From Candidatus Dadabacteria bacterium (GTDB taxonomy: Bacteria > Desulfobacterota_D > UBA1144 > Nemesobacterales > Nemesobacteraceae), in the NCBI GenBank assembly GCA_007571325.1, contig RKRQ01000015.1, positions 1 through 55,132 on the forward strand: 55,132 nt of DNA, given 5' to 3'. Made by a program: the position numbers and the translations under genes. Under the pieces are notes generated by a model. That model searched no databases and was not told the origin of the DNA. It saw only the letters and a list, made by a program, of their open reading frames with translations. Shown here piece by piece: positions 53,297-55,132 of the stretch. How positions within the stretch are numbered: the stretch's first letter is position 1; every line of letters starts with the position of its first letter.

Positions 53297-54105
53297 CACC
53301 TTGCACTCTCCGAGGCGAGAAGATCCCTTATTCCTTCTCCGAAAAGATTGAATGAAAGCGCCGTAACGAAAATCGCGAGGCTGGGGAACACTATAAGATG
53401 CGGAAACGTCCTTATGCCCTGCCATCCAGTGCTGGCCAACGTGCCCCAGCTCGCATCCGGCGGGGATATTCCCAGTCCAAGAAAGCTCAGGGTGGATTCG
53501 GTAAGGATAGCGTATGGAACCGAAAACGTAACGGTCACTATAAGAGGACTCAGGGTGTTTGGAAGAATATGCTTTAGTAAAATGCTCCGAGGCGAGGCTC
53601 CAAGCGCCTTTGCCGACTCTACGTACTCAAACGATTTTATCTGAAGCACGCTTCCCCTTACTATTCTTGCAACCCTCATCCAAGACATGACCCCAAGAGA
53701 TATCACTATGCCCGTAACCCCGGTTCCTATGACTAGAGTCAAAAGTACGACAAGCAAAAGATCGGGAACGGCGTAGAATACATCCACCGTGCGCATTATA
53801 AGTTCGTCCGTTTTGCCTCCCGCGTATCCCGAGACCGCTCCCAGCACTGTTCCGATGACAAGAGCCATGGCTGCTGTTCCGATTGCTACGGCGATCGATA
53901 TCCTTGAGCCGTAAATTATCCTGCTCAGCAGGTCGCGGCCCTCCTGGTCGGTTCCCATAAGGTGTTGGGAATCGGGAGCGCGAAGGGCGTTTGGGAAATC
54001 CGTCCGGTCGTATTCGTACGGAGAGAGCACGGGAGCGAAAATCGCTGCCAGAACTATGAGACATATTATCGTTCCGGTGATTATTATCTGGGTTTTTAAG
54101 TACAT
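53296..54105 (-). CDS. ABC transporter permease, OppC/DppC-like
   Basis: Inner-membrane permease of a peptide-type importer (269 aa). LAPVLSPY-like IFAPVLSPYEY at the start, HLMGTDQEGRDLLSRIIYGSRISI and the EAA loop EYVESAKALGASPRSILLKHILPN are diagnostic. Its usual OppB, OppD and OppF partners are absent nearby; only a binding protein at 10.8-12.4 kb could match. It lies between queF and slt. Confidence 0.9.
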   Translation of the reverse strand: MYLKTQIIITGTIICLIVLAAIFAPVLSPYEYDRTDFPNALRAPDSQHLMGTDQEGRDLLSRIIYGSRISIAVAIGTAAMALVIGTVLGAVSGYAGGKTDELIMRTVDVFYAVPDLLLVVLLTLVIGTGVTGIVISLGVMSWMRVARIVRGSVLQIKSFEYVESAKALGASPRSILLKHILPNTLSPLIVTVTFSVPYAILTESTLSFLGLGISPPDASWGTLASTGWQGIRTFPHLIVFPSLAIFVTALSFNLFGEGIRDLLASESAR

Positions 54106-54127
54106 CTTGTCAAGGGACCAGAGAAGC

Positions 54128-54487
54128 TTAATTGTCCTTTTTGTGCGTCGCCCTAACGACCGTCTTTATTCCGCCGCGGATGTTGAAGTCCCCCGTGACT
54201 TCAACCGATCTGGGGTCGCACGCGGAAACAAAGTCGTTCAGGATCCTGTTTGTCACATGCTCGTGAAACTCCCCGGTGTTTCTGTAGGAAAACATGTAAA
54301 GCTTAAGAGATTTAAGTTCTACGCATAGGTTGTCGGGTACGTATTTTATTCTTATGGTGGCAAAGTCCGGCTGCCCCGTCTTGGGGCAAACGCAGGTAAA
54401 CTCGGGACAGGATATTTCGATTTCGTAATTCCTCTCCGGATTTTTGTTCTCGAAAGTCTCAAGGATTTCCGGTTTTGGTTCTTCCAT
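54128..54487 (-). CDS. queF: NADPH-dependent 7-cyano-7-deazaguanine reductase
   Basis: Single-domain QueF (119 aa), reducing preQ0 to preQ1 for tRNA queuosine. FTCVCPKTGQPDFATI holds the nucleophilic Cys, and CVELKSLKLYMFSYRNTGEFHEHV the substrate-binding Glu-His part. It lies 22 bases ahead of the OppC-like gene. Confidence 0.95.
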   Translation of the reverse strand: MEEPKPEILETFENKNPERNYEIEISCPEFTCVCPKTGQPDFATIRIKYVPDNLCVELKSLKLYMFSYRNTGEFHEHVTNRILNDFVSACDPRSVEVTGDFNIRGGIKTVVRATHKKDN

Positions 54488-54641
54488 AGTCTTAAGAGGC
54501 GCTCCCGCGGCTTTTGCAACCTCACCTTGTACTGCGTACTGCCTAATTTATCAGATGTAAACCGGCAATCAACCCCGGCGTCGGGATTCCCCCGGTTTGA
54601 CTCCGTGGTGTTTAGAGTAAATAATCTTTTTCTCTGCGCTT

Positions 54642-54715
54642 TGGGGCATCGTATAACGGCAGTACAGCGGACTCTGGATCCGCTAGTCTAGGTTCGAATC
54701 CTAGTGCCCCAGCCA
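54642..54715 (+). tRNA. tRNA-Gln (CTG)
   Basis: Cloverleaf with T1-A72 first pair (TGGGGCA/TGCCCCA), anticodon stem GCGGA/TCCGC with loop CTCTGGA (anticodon CTG at 54674-54676), T arm CTAGG TTCGAAT CCTAG and an encoded GCCA end. The weak first pair and G73 are usual glutamine identity features. Confidence 0.95.
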
Positions 54716-54793
54716 GCTTTCTTGAAACCCGAAGCGCAGAACCCTCAGGTTAAGTTTTCAGACAAGGAGACAATACCGACTTTCGATATCGCC

Positions 54794-55132
54794 TTATATA
54801 AACGGATCTTCTGTGGGTTCCGTCCCCTCGCTGAGTATATTCAGATAATCTTCATATACGAAGATCTGTCCACGTTTTTTCCCTGTAACCTCCTTCAAAA
54901 TACCTAGCTTCTGTAGATGCTTTAAGGCTTTTCTTATCGTAGGATCGGAAAGTTCTAGGCTTCTGCGTGCGTCGGGAACAGATATGACGGGTGTTTTTTG
55001 CAGGAACCTGTAGACTTTGAACGTCGCCAAGGCAGGACGGCCTGACTGTTCAATCCGACCGTGGTCACGCTGTGAGATATCCAGTATTTTGTGGGCAGTG
55101 TCTGAGGCCTGTACGGATGTGTGTGCTATGGC
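54794..55132 (-). CDS. Fic-family protein, C-terminal part (5' end outside window)
   Basis: The last ~112 codons of a Fic-type protein; the frame is open to the window edge. It has the C-terminal winged helix found in many Fic proteins: ALATFKVYRFLQKTPVISV, SDPTIRKALKHLQKLGILKEVTG and KRGQIFVYEDYLNIL. The AMPylation motif HPFxxGNGR would lie upstream, beyond the edge. It lies ~80 bases past the tRNA-Gln gene, converging on it. Confidence 0.8.
   Translation of the reverse strand, partial: AIAHTSVQASDTAHKILDISQRDHGRIEQSGRPALATFKVYRFLQKTPVISVPDARRSLELSDPTIRKALKHLQKLGILKEVTGKKRGQIFVYEDYLNILSEGTEPTEDPFI

Noticed and set aside
1-55132. CRISPR arrays, insertion sequences, prophage
   Set aside because: No regularly spaced repeats, transposase, integrase or phage structural genes were seen on either strand.

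Overview
The window reads as a stretch of chromosome from a free-living or host-associated Gram-negative (diderm) bacterium of moderate GC content. Outer-membrane and periplasmic functions are present: a TonB-dependent receptor, an MlaE-type lipid permease, type II secretion GspL/M/N and a lytic transglycosylase. It also has a likely F420 enzyme (CofC) with two luciferase-like oxidoreductases, folate synthesis through FolE2, a split propionyl-CoA-type carboxylase, inositol-3-phosphate synthase and an Hdr-like membrane Fe-S oxidoreductase. This mix suggests a lineage near Desulfobacterota/Dadabacteria, but that placement is inference; no 16S gene is present. Non-ATG starts, especially TTG behind a good Shine-Dalgarno, are common, and several starts were moved on that basis.

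Layout. 0-5.5 kb: end of a superoxide dismutase, a sigma-70 factor, an rplM-rpsI-ino1 operon, MlaE with a lipoprotein, and a glutaredoxin. 5.5-7.9 kb: cobalamin riboswitch, intrinsic terminator and a BtuB-like receptor. 8-12.4 kb: two divergent luciferase-like oxidoreductases, a small membrane protein and a peptide-type binding lipoprotein. 12.6-18.3 kb: acyl-CoA carboxylase operon (carboxyltransferase, biotin carboxylase, biotin carrier), then coaE and gltX. 18.4-22.5 kb: BtuF-like cobalamin-binding protein, small unknowns, fabH, an AEC transporter, rpmG-rpmB. 22.6-25.6 kb: Fur-family regulator with MerC, an AT-rich intergenic region with a perfect DnaA box, and mnmE flanked by two perfect parS sites, one of which forms the stem of an intrinsic terminator. 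25.6-37.9 kb: mostly minus-strand genes, including a folate cluster (pabB, pabC, a MazG-like hydrolase, folE2), the Fe-S oxidoreductase, two CNNM/CorC paralogues and thiL. 38-47.6 kb: plus-strand dnaA, dnaN, gspLMN, pheA-hisC-tyrA, msrB. 47.6-55.1 kb: two tRNAs, cofC, a decayed accessory cluster with two broken genes, hisB-hisH, queF-oppC-slt and the end of a Fic-family gene.

How it fits together. Gene direction flips at dnaA (28 of 39 coding genes are on the minus strand to its left, 12 of 17 intact coding genes on the plus strand to its right). With the two parS sites and a DnaA box this marks the window as the origin-proximal part of the chromosome. Metabolically, the riboswitch-controlled B12 receptor and BtuF-like protein fit a B12-dependent propionyl-CoA/methylmalonyl-CoA route starting at the carboxylase. 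CofC fits F420 use by the luciferase-like enzymes. The MazG-like protein inside the folate cluster is a candidate for the dihydroneopterin triphosphate pyrophosphohydrolase step. I see no intact mobile element and no CRISPR array. The most notable items are the origin/centromere signals, the parS-terminator and the broken gene cluster at 48.7-50.0 kb.
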